A stretch of DNA of 64,000 nt from Collinsella sp. TF08-11AT (GCF_003437035.1 NZ_QSRL01000001.1:248001-312000), one strand, 5' to 3'; counted from the first letter of the stretch, positions 1 to 8,662 are shown. The notes: generated from the sequence alone by a model not told the origin. Program-made: numbers and translations.

Positions 1-285
1 AGTGTGGTATCGAACGCCCTGGACAATGCCATCGCCGCGGCGAGCGCCGCCCCCGAAGGCAAGCGGTTTGTCGACCTGGACCTTCGCTACGAAGACGGTC
101 AGCTTCTATTGCTGGTTTCCAACACATTTGGACGGGCGCCGCACATGGTCGACGGCATGCCCGTGGCTCAGCACACTGGGCACGGCTTTGGCACCAAGAG
201 CATTATGCTTGCCGTCGAGCGCATGAACGGCAACTGCCAGTTCCGCATTAACGGCGACCGGTTTGAGCTGCGCGCCGTGATGTAG
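1..285 (+). CDS. Sensor histidine kinase, GHKL ATPase C-terminus (partial)
   Basis: The window opens inside this gene, so only the last 94 codons are present, read from base 1. They form the ATP-binding lobe of a sensor histidine kinase. An N-box (SNALDNAI), which binds Mg-ATP, lies at the start, and a glycine-rich HGFGTKSI lies about 55 residues later. The compact form with no DxGxG-rich lid fits the GHKL ATPases of AgrC-like kinases, which usually follow several membrane helices and pair with a LytTR regulator. Those parts are outside the window, so ligand and partner cannot be named. The gene converges on the next one with 18 nt between stops. Confidence 0.85.
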   Translation, partial: SVVSNALDNAIAAASAAPEGKRFVDLDLRYEDGQLLLLVSNTFGRAPHMVDGMPVAQHTGHGFGTKSIMLAVERMNGNCQFRINGDRFELRAVM

Positions 286-303
286 GGGCTGCCGCCAGCC
301 TCG

Positions 304-879
304 CTACAGCGGTGCAGCCGCCGGGGTCAGCTGCTTGATGTAGGCCCACATGCGCTGCTTGGCGGCCTTGTCGGTGAGCGCCGCCTCAAAACCGTCGAGC
401 GCCAGCACGCGGCGCCCCTGCACATGGGCGACCAGGCCGGGCTTGAGCATGGCAGTGTCAAAGTCATCAATCGCCACAAGCATATCGGCATAGGTTTCGC
501 GCATGACATCGGCCGCACTGTTATCGAGCAGCAGCACCGCCTCGGGATCCAGAGCCTCCAGTGCCTCGCGGAACAGGTCGCACGGCAGGGCGTGGCCCAC
601 CGTCACAGCTCCGTCGCCCGCGCCGGCAACACTCGCCAGCACACAAAAATCTTCGGGCGCGTAACCGATTGCCCCGAGCGCCTTGCGCAATGCGGCACCA
701 TCCGCGCCGGCGGCAAGTTCGCCGCCCGAGCGCTCGGCATCATCCAAATCACCTTTGACCAGCACGATCGGCGAGCACGCGTTGCCCGCGATGCGCACGC
801 CACGGGCCGCAAGCGATGCAAGCTCCTGCTCGGCCGCCTGGGCGATGGCTTCTTTTTTCTGGCTTTGTGACGTGGGCAT
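304..879 (-). CDS. Conserved protein, degenerate uracil-DNA-glycosylase-like fold
   Basis: A 191-residue soluble protein with no signal peptide. The start was set at the ATG after GGAG with 5 nt spacing; an upstream in-frame ATG at 909 has no ribosome site. Residues about 35-80 (IVLVKGDLDDAERSGGEL, then GADGAALRKALGAIGY) follow the pattern of family 4 uracil-DNA glycosylases, VGEaPGxxEDxxGxPFVGxAGxLL. However, the catalytic GEAPG is replaced by KGDLD and the iron-sulfur cysteines are absent, so enzyme activity is unlikely. The fold assignment is inference from this one pattern. It is transcribed away from trxA and shares a short AT-rich intergenic region with it. Confidence 0.6.
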   Translation of the reverse strand: MPTSQSQKKEAIAQAAEQELASLAARGVRIAGNACSPIVLVKGDLDDAERSGGELAAGADGAALRKALGAIGYAPEDFCVLASVAGAGDGAVTVGHALPCDLFREALEALDPEAVLLLDNSAADVMRETYADMLVAIDDFDTAMLKPGLVAHVQGRRVLALDGFEAALTDKAAKQRMWAYIKQLTPAAAPL

Positions 880-1015
880 GCGCTCTCCAATCGTTTGCAT
901 GCCCACCATTATATAAAAGAGCCGCCCGCGAGTGGTTGCTTTACGAGCCGCTGGGTATAAGCACGGTCGTACTGATTTTTACGCGGCCGAGCCGCGTCGT
1001 ATTATGGAGGTCACC

Positions 1016-1336
1016 ATGGCTGACATTAAGCAGATTACCCCCGAGAACTTCGGCGCTGTCGTCAACGATAGCCTGCCCGTACTGGTTGATTTTTGGGCCC
1101 CGTGGTGCGGCCCCTGCCGCTCGCTCTCGCCCATCGTAGACGAGGTTGCCGACGAGCTGGCCGGCAAGTTGGCTGTGGCCAAGTGCAACGTCGACGACAA
1201 CCAGGACCTGGCCATGAAGTTTGGCGTCATGAGCATCCCCACGCTGATCGTCTTTAAGAACGGCGAGGAGGTCGACCGCTCGGTTGGCGCCCTACCCAAG
1301 GCAAGACTTCAGGCACTGCTGGAGAAACATCTGTAA
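1016..1336 (+). CDS. trxA: Thioredoxin
   Basis: A 106-residue classic thioredoxin, the usual family length. It reduces protein disulfides in the cytoplasm and is recharged by thioredoxin reductase. The active site WCGPC has its cysteines at residues 31 and 34, preceded by the buried Asp (VDFWAPWCGPC). The cis-proline motif SIPTLIVFKNGEEV is intact. The ATG at 1016 was chosen because TGGAGGT lies 5 nt upstream and the protein then begins at the family's usual point; the reading frame is open further upstream but that part is not conserved. It stands alone, with a hairpin terminator about 110 bp downstream. Confidence 0.97.
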   Translation: MADIKQITPENFGAVVNDSLPVLVDFWAPWCGPCRSLSPIVDEVADELAGKLAVAKCNVDDNQDLAMKFGVMSIPTLIVFKNGEEVDRSVGALPKARLQALLEKHL

Positions 1337-1448
1337 TACGCTTGTTACCCATCTGCCGTCCATGAGCGGTTTCGCACCGCTCGCCGGAGTGCCAAACGCA
1401 AGGTATGCGACCACGGATAGTATGGTAGATACAAACAGCCCCCAGTGA

Positions 1449-1484
1449 ACGGGTGCGGGTCAGACGGACTCGCACCCGTTTTCT
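1449..1484 (+). terminator. Hairpin terminator upstream of the hydrogenase operon
   Basis: A perfect 9-bp stem (ACGGGTGCG pairing with CGCACCCGT), a 13-nt loop and then TTTTCTT. It probably ends transcripts coming from trxA and insulates the nikR-hyp operon that starts at 1557. The rest of the 220-bp gap holds a weaker GAGCGGT/ACCGCTC hairpin near 1363 and nothing else recognisable. Confidence 0.7.
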
Positions 1485-1556
1485 TATGCGGCGGCGCCCA
1501 AGGCGGGCGTAGTAGAATCTGAACCACCATATCGCCCCGTACAAAAGGAGATTCCT

Positions 1557-1805
1557 ATGCATGACGTCGGAATGAACATGAGCCAGCTTGCCATGAGCGT
1601 CAAGCAGGTCGACGACACCATTGAGCTCGCTCACGAGTGGAGCCATCAGCTGCTGCATGCGACCGAGAACTTTGATATGGAGCGCATTGGCGCCAAGCTC
1701 GAGGCCGCCATGTCTGCGCTGCACGAGGCGCACGATGCGCTCGAGGGCTACGAGGAGGCCATCGAGGCAGATCACAACTCCGTCGGCTCTGTGAAACTGG
1801 TGTAA
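1557..1805 (+). CDS. Small helical protein, first gene of the nikR-hyp operon
   Basis: An 82-residue acidic, all-helical protein with no membrane segment and no cysteine. An AAAGGAG site lies 6 nt upstream of the ATG. Its stop is separated by one base from the GTG of nikR, so the two are probably co-translated. The N-terminal MHDVGMNMSQ and scattered His residues (HEWSHQLLH) could bind metal, but no known nickel-chaperone motif such as the HypA MHE start is present. Family unknown. Its place as the first gene suggests a role in nickel handling or hydrogenase maturation; this is inference from position only. Confidence 0.75.
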   Translation: MHDVGMNMSQLAMSVKQVDDTIELAHEWSHQLLHATENFDMERIGAKLEAAMSALHEAHDALEGYEEAIEADHNSVGSVKLV

Positions 1806-1806
1806 C

Positions 1807-2301
1807 GTGGCCGAGCACGAGCACGCGCACGATCACGGTGCGGACGACGATGCGAGCTGCCGCTACAGCGGCTCCAGCTCCGAGCTGGTCCGCTTTTCGG
1901 TCACCGCGCCCGACGACCTGCTGCGCCGCTTTGACGAGCAGATCGCGCGCCGTGGTGACGTGGCTAACCGATCCGAGGCCGTACGCGATCTGATTCGCGC
2001 CTCGATCGCCAAGGAACAGATGCGCACGCCCGACGAGCAGGTCATCGGTTCGCTCACCATGATCTATGACCACCATACCGGCGATCTGACGCGCCGTCTG
2101 GACGAGGTGCAGCACGACTACACCGACGAGATCGTCTCGACCATGCACGTGCATCTGGACCACCACAACTGCCTGGAGATTCTGGCGCTCAAGGGTCGCG
2201 GCGAGCGTGTCTACGAGCTGGCCGACCGGTTGCTGGGGCTGCGCGGCGTTAAGCACGGCGAGCTCACGTGCGCCGCCACCAAGCAGAGCCTGGGGCTGTA
2301 G
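1807..2301 (+). CDS. nikR: Nickel-responsive transcriptional regulator NikR
   Basis: A 164-residue ribbon-helix-helix regulator that represses nickel uptake genes when nickel is bound. After a His-rich N-terminal extension of about 25 residues (HEHAHDH), the RHH domain reads VRFSVTAPDDLLRRFDEQI, followed by NRSEAVRDLIR. The C-terminal ACT-like domain keeps all four high-affinity nickel ligands of the family: the His of QHDY, then H-x-H and Cys within MHVHLDHHNC. The start is GTG, one base after the preceding stop. The extra His-rich tail is not in the E. coli protein and may be a second metal site. No nickel transporter gene is visible here, so its targets may be the hyp operon or lie elsewhere. 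Confidence 0.93.
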   Translation: MAEHEHAHDHGADDDASCRYSGSSSELVRFSVTAPDDLLRRFDEQIARRGDVANRSEAVRDLIRASIAKEQMRTPDEQVIGSLTMIYDHHTGDLTRRLDEVQHDYTDEIVSTMHVHLDHHNCLEILALKGRGERVYELADRLLGLRGVKHGELTCAATKQSLGL

Positions 2302-2359
2302 CGGGATTTCCCACAGCGCACCTGCCATAAAGGGACAGGTTTCAACGAAGGAAGGTCGC

Positions 2360-5038
2360 ATGCGACATGTGCATATCCATGTAACGGGCATTGTGCAGGG
2401 CGTTGGCATGCGGCCATTTGTGTATCGCGAGGCTATGGCGCATGGCATTTGCGGCTGGGTGCTCAACGCGGGCGATGGCGTGCACATCGAGGCGCATGCT
2501 TCAGTCGAGGCACTCGACGGCTTTGTCGCCGCGCTGTCGGAGCACGCGCCTGCCGCGGCCCGCGTTGAGCATGTCGCTGTTGAGGACCTGGAGCCCGACG
2601 CTTGGGATGCCGACGATGAGCAGGTCTTTTGCATCGTGGCGTCGCGGGATCAGACCGTGCACACGACGCTCATCTCCCCCGATATCGCCACCTGTGACGA
2701 CTGCCTGCGCGAACTGTTCGACCCCGCCGACCGACGCTATCACTACCCCTTTATCAACTGCACCAACTGCGGACCGCGCTTTACCATCATCCGGTCGCTG
2801 CCTTATGACCGAGCGGCCACGTCGATGGATTGCTTCCCCATGTGCCCCGAGTGCGCTGCAGAGTATGGCGACCCGCTTGACCGGCGCTTTCATGCGCAGC
2901 CCGATGCCTGCTTTGACTGCGGGCCACATATTACCTGGCGCGAGGCGGCGGGCGACATGGGGCTCGAGGGCTCGGGGGCGACGCCGGCCGTCGGCAGCAC
3001 GCGCGAAACCAGCGATGCCATTATTGACCGCTGTGTCGAGCTGCTGGCCAGCGGCGGTATTGTCGCCATCAAGGGCCTGGGGGGATTCCATCTGGCCTGC
3101 AACGCTGCCAATGAGCAGGCGGTGGTCGAGCTGCGCCGTCGCAAGCGCCGCAGCAACAAGCCGCTTGCCGTTATGGTGCGCAGCCTTGCCGATGCTGAAT
3201 GCCTGTGCCATGTCGGTGATGCCGAGCGCGGCTTGCTAACCGGTAGCATCCGCCCCATCGTGCTGTTGCGCCGACGTGCTGTTGGCGAGGGAGATTCCCC
3301 CGACGGCCTTACACTCGCGCCATCCGTCGCGCACGATCTACCCGAGCTCGGCGTCATGCTCCCCTATACACCGCTTCAACATTTGCTGCTCGCCGCAGCC
3401 GCGGCGCGCGGCATGCACGCGCTCGTCATGACCAGCGGAAACCTGAGCGAAGAACCTATCGAGACCGACGATGCCCTTGCATGGGAGCATCTCGTTGCCG
3501 CCGGCATCGCCGACGCGCTACTTGGCAACGACCGTGCGATTCTCTCACGCTACGACGACTCCGTGGTACGTGTGGTCGACGGCACCGTCATGCCTGTGCG
3601 TCGCGCACGCGGATATGCGCCGCAACCGTTGTCGTTGCCGGCGCTCGACGGCACTGCACCCTGCGTGCTCGCCTGCGGGCCGCAGCAAAAAGCGACGATC
3701 GCGCTCACGCGCGAGGACGCCGACGGCCATGTGGCCTGTTTTGTGTCGCAGCATATCGGCGATGTCGAAAACGGCGCGACCTTCGATGCCTGGAGCGCCG
3801 CCCGCGCACGTCTAGAAAACCTCTTTGACCTGACGCCTGTCGCCCTGGCATGCGACATGCACCCCAGCTATCTGTCGAGCCAGTGGGCACGTGAGCGGGC
3901 ACGGGAGCACAGTCTGCCGCTAATCGAAATCCAGCATCATCATGCTCACATCGCGAGCGTAATGGCGGAGACGATTGTCGCTGGCCGGCTTGCGCCCGAT
4001 ACGCGCGTCCTCGGTATTGCCTTCGATGGTACGGGTGCCGGCACCGACGGCACCATATGGGGCGGTGAGTTTCTTATCGCCGGCCTTGCCGATTTTGAAC
4101 GCGCCGCGCACCTGCGCACCTGGGCGCTGCCAGGCGGTGCCGCATCCGTGCGCGATGCCCGGCGCAACGCCTTTGCCCTGCTGAGCGAGCTCGGCCTGCT
4201 CGAGCATCCGGGTGCCGCGGGGCTATTGGACACCCTCGACGAGCAAACACGCAGCGTGACAGCCACCATGATCGAGCGCGGCATCAACAGCCCGCGTACC
4301 AGCAGCATGGGGCGTCTCTTTGATGCCGCGGCAGCGATTCTGGGCATCTGCGGCAAGGCAACCTACGAGGGCGAACCCGCCATAGAACTCGAAGCCGCCG
4401 CCTGGCGCGCGCTTGACAGCGAAATCAGCCGTTTCGCTGGCAATCAGGCGGGCGTATCGGCATCCGTCTCAACGTCGCTGGACAGTTTGTTCAGATACGT
4501 ATTAACTACTAACCCCCTATCTGGCATTTTTGCCTCAGATTTGGCCAAAATAGGCTCTCCGGACACCCTATTTACAGCAAGCGTGCCCGGCACAGGCCCC
4601 AAATCGACCCATTTGGAGTCCCCACAGACGACTTTTGCCACCCAGAGCCGCTCTAAAAAATACGTATCTGAACTAACTGTCCAGGCTGCCTCGGACAGCC
4701 CTTTCGTTCTGGACCCCAAGCCACTTTTTGAGGCACTTTTGAGCAGAATCGAGACCGGAGAATCCGCCGACCGGCTCGCGCTCGACTTCCATATCACCAT
4801 CGCGCGCTCTTCGGCACGAATCGCACGCGCAATCTGTGCGCGCGAAGGCATCGATACCGTCGCGCTCTCGGGTGGCGTGTTCATGAACCGACTTTTGCTC
4901 CAGCTCCTCACCCGCGAGCTCAAAAGCATGGGTCTCACTGTCTTGGTTCCCCACTCCGTACCCGTCAACGACGGCTGCATCGCCTACGGTCAGGCAGCGG
5001 TCGCGCGCGCTCGTCTTGCGCAGATTGCGTCGCAGTAG
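2360..5038 (+). CDS. hypF: Carbamoyltransferase HypF, enlarged by an in-frame insertion
   Basis: HypF makes thiocarbamate on HypE, the source of the cyanide ligands of [NiFe] hydrogenase. Domains in order: acylphosphatase (VTGIVQGVGMRPFVY), paired zinc fingers (four CxxC pairs between CDDC and CFDC), YrdC-like and Kae1-like (HHHAH; later LSGGVFMNRLL). The protein is 892 residues against about 750 usually. The excess is mostly a segment near residues 695-780, Ser/Thr-rich and lower in GC, which coincides with an inverted-repeat element at 4480-4682 that keeps the frame open. The ATG at 2360 follows GAAGGAAGGT; the frame is open further upstream but overlaps nikR. It lies 58 bp after nikR. Whether the insertion is tolerated or spliced out is unknown. 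Confidence 0.95.
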   Translation: MRHVHIHVTGIVQGVGMRPFVYREAMAHGICGWVLNAGDGVHIEAHASVEALDGFVAALSEHAPAAARVEHVAVEDLEPDAWDADDEQVFCIVASRDQTVHTTLISPDIATCDDCLRELFDPADRRYHYPFINCTNCGPRFTIIRSLPYDRAATSMDCFPMCPECAAEYGDPLDRRFHAQPDACFDCGPHITWREAAGDMGLEGSGATPAVGSTRETSDAIIDRCVELLASGGIVAIKGLGGFHLACNAANEQAVVELRRRKRRSNKPLAVMVRSLADAECLCHVGDAERGLLTGSIRPIVLLRRRAVGEGDSPDGLTLAPSVAHDLPELGVMLPYTPLQHLLLAAAAARGMHALVMTSGNLSEEPIETDDALAWEHLVAAGIADALLGNDRAILSRYDDSVVRVVDGTVMPVRRARGYAPQPLSLPALDGTAPCVLACGPQQKATIALTREDADGHVACFVSQHIGDVENGATFDAWSAARARLENLFDLTPVALACDMHPSYLSSQWARERAREHSLPLIEIQHHHAHIASVMAETIVAGRLAPDTRVLGIAFDGTGAGTDGTIWGGEFLIAGLADFERAAHLRTWALPGGAASVRDARRNAFALLSELGLLEHPGAAGLLDTLDEQTRSVTATMIERGINSPRTSSMGRLFDAAAAILGICGKATYEGEPAIELEAAAWRALDSEISRFAGNQAGVSASVSTSLDSLFRYVLTTNPLSGIFASDLAKIGSPDTLFTASVPGTGPKSTHLESPQTTFATQSRSKKYVSELTVQAASDSPFVLDPKPLFEALLSRIETGESADRLALDFHITIARSSARIARAICAREGIDTVALSGGVFMNRLLLQLLTRELKSMGLTVLVPHSVPVNDGCIAYGQAAVARARLAQIASQ
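4480..4682. mobile_element. MITE-like inverted-repeat element inside hypF
   Basis: The two ends are 24-bp inverted repeats that match at 23 positions (4480-4503, beginning GGACAGTTTGTTCAG; and 4659-4682). The 203-bp interior is clearly more AT-rich than the surrounding gene, encodes no transposase, and has an inner TTTGGCC/GGCAT-type stretch. In the hypF frame it is read through without a stop. No clear target-site duplication was seen. Size, long inverted ends and lack of a gene suggest a miniature element that needs a transposase supplied from elsewhere. A similar element lies at 56401-56628. Confidence 0.7.
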
Positions 5039-5172
5039 CTCGCCCTCGCACGCCGCCGCGCCCAGTCGTCTCACAGGCGTAACGCGTTTGCCCGCGAACC
5101 CCGCGAGCGCTACCATCAACTGACGGATTATTGAGCGCCCGTCCAGCGCAAAGCGTATAAAAGGGGAGCAAT

Positions 5173-5433
5173 ATGTGCCTTGCCGTTCCCGGTAAAGTAG
5201 TCAAACGCGACGACGACCTCAAGGCCACCGTCGACATGATGGGCATCGAGCGCCCCGTGTCGCTGCGACTCGTGCCGACGGCGCAGGTTGGCGACTACAT
5301 TCTCGTACACGCCGGCTTTGGCATCCAGATTGTCAACGAGCAGGAAGCGCAGGAAACGCTCGCGCTTGTTAATGCCATGTCCGAGCTGGTCGAAGAAGAC
5401 CAGCTTGCCACCAACCCGGCCGAGGCATACTAG
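5173..5433 (+). CDS. hypC: Hydrogenase maturation chaperone HypC
   Basis: An 86-residue HypC/HybG family chaperone. With HypD it carries the Fe(CN)2CO unit and delivers it to the hydrogenase large-subunit precursor. The N-terminal MCLAVPGKV is diagnostic, with the essential Cys at residue 2. The ribosome site AAAGGGGAG lies a few bases upstream. Its stop codon overlaps the GTG of hypD by one base, which suggests coupled translation and fits the HypC-HypD complex. Confidence 0.97.
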   Translation: MCLAVPGKVVKRDDDLKATVDMMGIERPVSLRLVPTAQVGDYILVHAGFGIQIVNEQEAQETLALVNAMSELVEEDQLATNPAEAY

Positions 5434-6545
5434 TGGCGGCCGGACAGCCGGCTCGCTCCGGTATCGACTTTTCGGCCTTTCGCGATTCCAAGCTGGCCCG
5501 CGAGCTCATCGAACGCATCCGTGAACTTGTCGGCGACCGCACCATCAACCTTATGGAAGTCTGCGGCACGCACACCGTGAGCATCGGTCGCTATGGCTTT
5601 CGCTCCATTATGCCGGCGGGACTCAAGCTGCTAAGCGGCCCAGGTTGCCCCGTCTGCGTTACCGACAACCGCGATATCGACCATGCAATCGCGCTCGCCA
5701 ACATAGACGGCGCCATCATCACCACCTTTGGCGACATGATGCGCGTGCCCGGATCATCCACCTCGCTCGCCGCGCAAAAGGCAGCAGGGTGCGACATTCG
5801 CATCGTCTACTCCCCGCTCGACGCACTCGACATCGCTGAGCAAAACCCCGACCGCCCGGTCATCTTTATGGGTGTGGGCTTTGAGACCACCACGCCCACC
5901 ATCGCCGCCGCCATCCTGGAGGCAGATGCACGCGGGCTGCAGAACTTCTCGGTCTACTGCGCCCATAAGACCACGCCGCCGGCGCTGCGCGCCATCGCCA
6001 ACGATCCCGAGACCACTATCGACGGCTTTATCCTGCCGGGCCACGTCGCCACCATCACGGGCTTGGCGCCCTTTAGCTTTTTGGTCGACGAGTTCAGTAC
6101 CCCGAGCGTGGTCACGGGATTTGAACCGGTCGATATCCTGCAGGGCATCTGCATGCTGGTCCAGATGGTTGTCGAGAACAGGCCCGCGATCGACAACGCC
6201 TACCGCCGTGGCGTCAATGCAGACGGCAACCCCGTGGCGCGCCAGCTGGTCGAGCAGGTATTTGAGCCGTGCGATACCACATGGCGCGGGCTGGGGCCAA
6301 TCGCCGACTCGGGACTCGCCATTCGTCCCGAATTCTCGCGCTTTGATGCCCGCACCCGCTTTGACGTGCCCATCGAGCCGACGGTCGAGCCACACGGATG
6401 CCGCTGCGGCGACGTGCTGCGCGGAGCCATTACGCCGAGCGACTGCCCTCTGTTCGGCCACGCTTGTACACCCGAGCATCCCGTCGGCCCCTGCATGGTG
6501 AGCTCCGAGGGCAGCTGCGCGGCGTACTTTAGATACCGTAACTAG
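5433..6545 (+). CDS. hypD: Hydrogenase maturation protein HypD
   Basis: A 370-residue HypD of normal length. It is the iron-sulfur scaffold on which the Fe(CN)2CO cofactor of [NiFe] hydrogenase is built together with HypC and HypE. Conserved motifs are MEVCGTHT near residue 35, GPGCPVCVT near 70, and the C-terminal 4Fe-4S cysteines (CRCGDVLRG, then CPLFGHAC, then GPCMVSSEGSC). Translation starts at a GTG overlapping the hypC stop. hypE follows after 48 bp. Confidence 0.97.
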   Translation: MAAGQPARSGIDFSAFRDSKLARELIERIRELVGDRTINLMEVCGTHTVSIGRYGFRSIMPAGLKLLSGPGCPVCVTDNRDIDHAIALANIDGAIITTFGDMMRVPGSSTSLAAQKAAGCDIRIVYSPLDALDIAEQNPDRPVIFMGVGFETTTPTIAAAILEADARGLQNFSVYCAHKTTPPALRAIANDPETTIDGFILPGHVATITGLAPFSFLVDEFSTPSVVTGFEPVDILQGICMLVQMVVENRPAIDNAYRRGVNADGNPVARQLVEQVFEPCDTTWRGLGPIADSGLAIRPEFSRFDARTRFDVPIEPTVEPHGCRCGDVLRGAITPSDCPLFGHACTPEHPVGPCMVSSEGSCAAYFRYRN

Positions 6546-6593
6546 CCCGGACGCACCCGCACACTGGCACCACCCACGATTGGAGTTTTCGAT

Positions 6594-7628
6594 ATGTCCC
6601 ATAGCGTTACCGATAGCACCGTCCTGCTGGGTCACGGCTCCGGCGGCCAGATGATGAAACGCATCATCGACGAGATCTTTTTGGATGCCTTTGGGTCGCC
6701 CGAGCTGCTCGAGGGCAACGATGCCGGCGTCGCCGCGCTGCCCACGAGCGGACGTATCGCCATGTCGACCGACAGCTTTGTGGTGACACCGCAGTTCTTC
6801 CCGGGCGGCAATATCGGCCGACTCGCCGTGTGCGGAACCGTCAACGATGTCGCGACCTCGGGTGCCAATGTGCGCTACCTGTCGTGCGGCTTTATCCTCG
6901 AAGAGGGCTATCCCATGGACAAGCTGCGTCAGATCGCGCAGACCATGGCCGAGACGGCGCGCGAGGCGGGCGTGGCGATCATCACCGGCGACACCAAAGT
7001 GGTTGAGCGCGGCGGGGCCGACGGCGTCTACATCAATACCGCCGGCGTGGGCGAAGTGCCCGCGGGTGTGGCGCTCAGCGGCGCAAACTGCCAGCCTGGC
7101 GATGTCATCCTGGTGTCGGGTACACTCGGCGACCACGGCATCGCCATCATGAGTCAACGCGAGGGCTTGGCGTTTTCGAGCAACATCGAAAGCGATGCCG
7201 CGCCGCTTAACCACCTGATAGCCGACGTTCTGGCCGCAGCCCCCGACACGCGCTGTTTCCGCGACCCCACGCGCGGCGGCCTTGCATCCACACTCAATGA
7301 GTTTGCACAGGCCAGCGGCGTTGCGATGGAGGTCGATGAGGACGCCGTGCCCGTGCGTCCCGATGTGCAGGCGGCTTGCGAGATGCTCGGCTATGACGTG
7401 CTGCAGGTGGCAAACGAGGGCAAGATGGTCGCCGTGGTGCCGGCCGAACAGGCCGATGCGGCCCTAGCCGCCATGCGTTCCGCACGCTACGGCGAGAACG
7501 CCGCGATCATCGGCCGCGTGCTGCCGCTTGGATCGGACGCTCGACCCGCCGTGCGCGTACGCACCGGCTGGGGTTCGACCCGCATCCTCGACATGCTCGT
7601 GGGAGAACAGCTGCCGAGGATTTGCTAG
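6594..7628 (+). CDS. hypE: Hydrogenase maturation protein HypE
   Basis: A 344-residue member of the PurM/SelD-like superfamily. It dehydrates the thiocarbamate placed on its C-terminal Cys by HypF to give thiocyanate, the cyanide donor. The N-terminal LGHGSGGQMMKRII and the C-terminal PRIC, whose last residue is the modified Cys, are both intact. TTGGAG precedes the ATG. It is the last maturation gene of the operon; hypA and hypB, needed for nickel insertion, are not in this window, nor are hydrogenase structural genes. Confidence 0.97.
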   Translation: MSHSVTDSTVLLGHGSGGQMMKRIIDEIFLDAFGSPELLEGNDAGVAALPTSGRIAMSTDSFVVTPQFFPGGNIGRLAVCGTVNDVATSGANVRYLSCGFILEEGYPMDKLRQIAQTMAETAREAGVAIITGDTKVVERGGADGVYINTAGVGEVPAGVALSGANCQPGDVILVSGTLGDHGIAIMSQREGLAFSSNIESDAAPLNHLIADVLAAAPDTRCFRDPTRGGLASTLNEFAQASGVAMEVDEDAVPVRPDVQAACEMLGYDVLQVANEGKMVAVVPAEQADAALAAMRSARYGENAAIIGRVLPLGSDARPAVRVRTGWGSTRILDMLVGEQLPRIC

Positions 7629-7754
7629 CGGCACATTCTCGCAGACGGCGCGATGCAGCTCGATATCCCTTGAAGATGTTCAGATTCCAAACAAGCCCGA
7701 TGCGTAAGCCCAGTATTATGAGGTGCGTTTTTAAACCCAATGACGGGAGCTTTC

Positions 7755-8423
7755 ATGGCAGCAGCTTTTTCCCATGTGATCTTTGATCTGGATGGCACCA
7801 TCCTCAACACGCTCGAGGACCTGGCGGCCGCTAGCAACCATACCTGCGAGACGCACGGCTGGCCTACGTTTGCCGTTGACGAATACCGCTATAAGGTGGG
7901 AAACGGCATGCTCAAGCTGGTCGAGCGCTTTATGCCCGCCGAGTATACGGGCGACGGGCGCGCCTTTGAGCAGACGCTTGCCGAGTTTAGGGCTTACTAC
8001 GGCGAGCACAAGGAGGACCACACCGCCCCCTATGCCGGCACAATCGAGATGCTCGACCGCCTGCGCGCCGCGGGCATCCAGCTTGCCGTGCTCACCAACA
8101 AGGACCACATTTCGGCGGCCCCGCTTATCGAGAAGTACTTTGGCCCCGACCGCTTTGCGCTGGTCCAGGGCCGTGTCGACGCTTTTCCGCCCAAGCCCGA
8201 GGCGCCCGTCACGCTGCATGTGATGGAAGCGCTGGGCGCCGACCCGGCGACCACGCTCTACGTGGGCGATTCCAATGTCGATATCCTGACCGGTCATAAC
8301 GCCGGCCTTAAGAGCGCGGGCGTCAGCTGGGGCTTCCGCGGCCGCGCAGAGCTGGAAGCCGCCGGCGCCGACTACGTGGTGGACAGCCAGGCAGAGCTCG
8401 CGGCGCTGATTCTAGGCGAGTAA
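7755..8423 (+). CDS. HAD-family phosphatase, phosphoglycolate-phosphatase-like
   Basis: A 222-residue HAD hydrolase of the beta-phosphoglucomutase/phosphoglycolate phosphatase type. Motif I is FDLDGTILNT with the nucleophile Asp, motif II AVLTNKDH, and motif III/IV Lys and GDSNVDI. The cap is helical (class C1). The start at 7755 was chosen over the ATG at 7740 because GGGAG sits 6 nt before it. The substrate cannot be told from sequence; Gph-like enzymes act on 2-phosphoglycolate or small sugar phosphates. It is 126 bp after hypE and may be separately expressed. Confidence 0.88.
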   Translation: MAAAFSHVIFDLDGTILNTLEDLAAASNHTCETHGWPTFAVDEYRYKVGNGMLKLVERFMPAEYTGDGRAFEQTLAEFRAYYGEHKEDHTAPYAGTIEMLDRLRAAGIQLAVLTNKDHISAAPLIEKYFGPDRFALVQGRVDAFPPKPEAPVTLHVMEALGADPATTLYVGDSNVDILTGHNAGLKSAGVSWGFRGRAELEAAGADYVVDSQAELAALILGE

Positions 8424-8464
8424 CGAAGCCGCCGCTCCATGCGGCTGCGACAATTCTTCCGCAA

Positions 8465-8510
8465 GGAAAGCGCATCCCGTTTTGGAGCTCCGGAATGGGA
8501 TGCGCTTTCC
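8465..8510 (+). terminator. Long hairpin after the HAD gene
   Basis: A perfect 14-bp inverted repeat (GGAAAGCGCATCCC and its complement) with an 18-nt loop, 41 bp after the HAD stop. It lacks a strong T-run (GTTTG follows). A second, decayed copy of the CCCGTTTTGGAGCT loop sequence follows at about 8532-8550, so this may be a repeat rather than a dedicated terminator. Confidence 0.4.
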
Positions 8511-8662
8511 GTTTGAGGCGCGTCGGGGAAACTGTGTCCCGTTTTGGAGCTATATTCCGGGTCGCACTTTCCGCAACCCGCCTCATCCGGAAACCGCGAC
8601 CCACTATTCGGCCAAAAACCGGGCCGCATTTTCCCGAGCGTTCGCAATGCAACGCCGGCACA

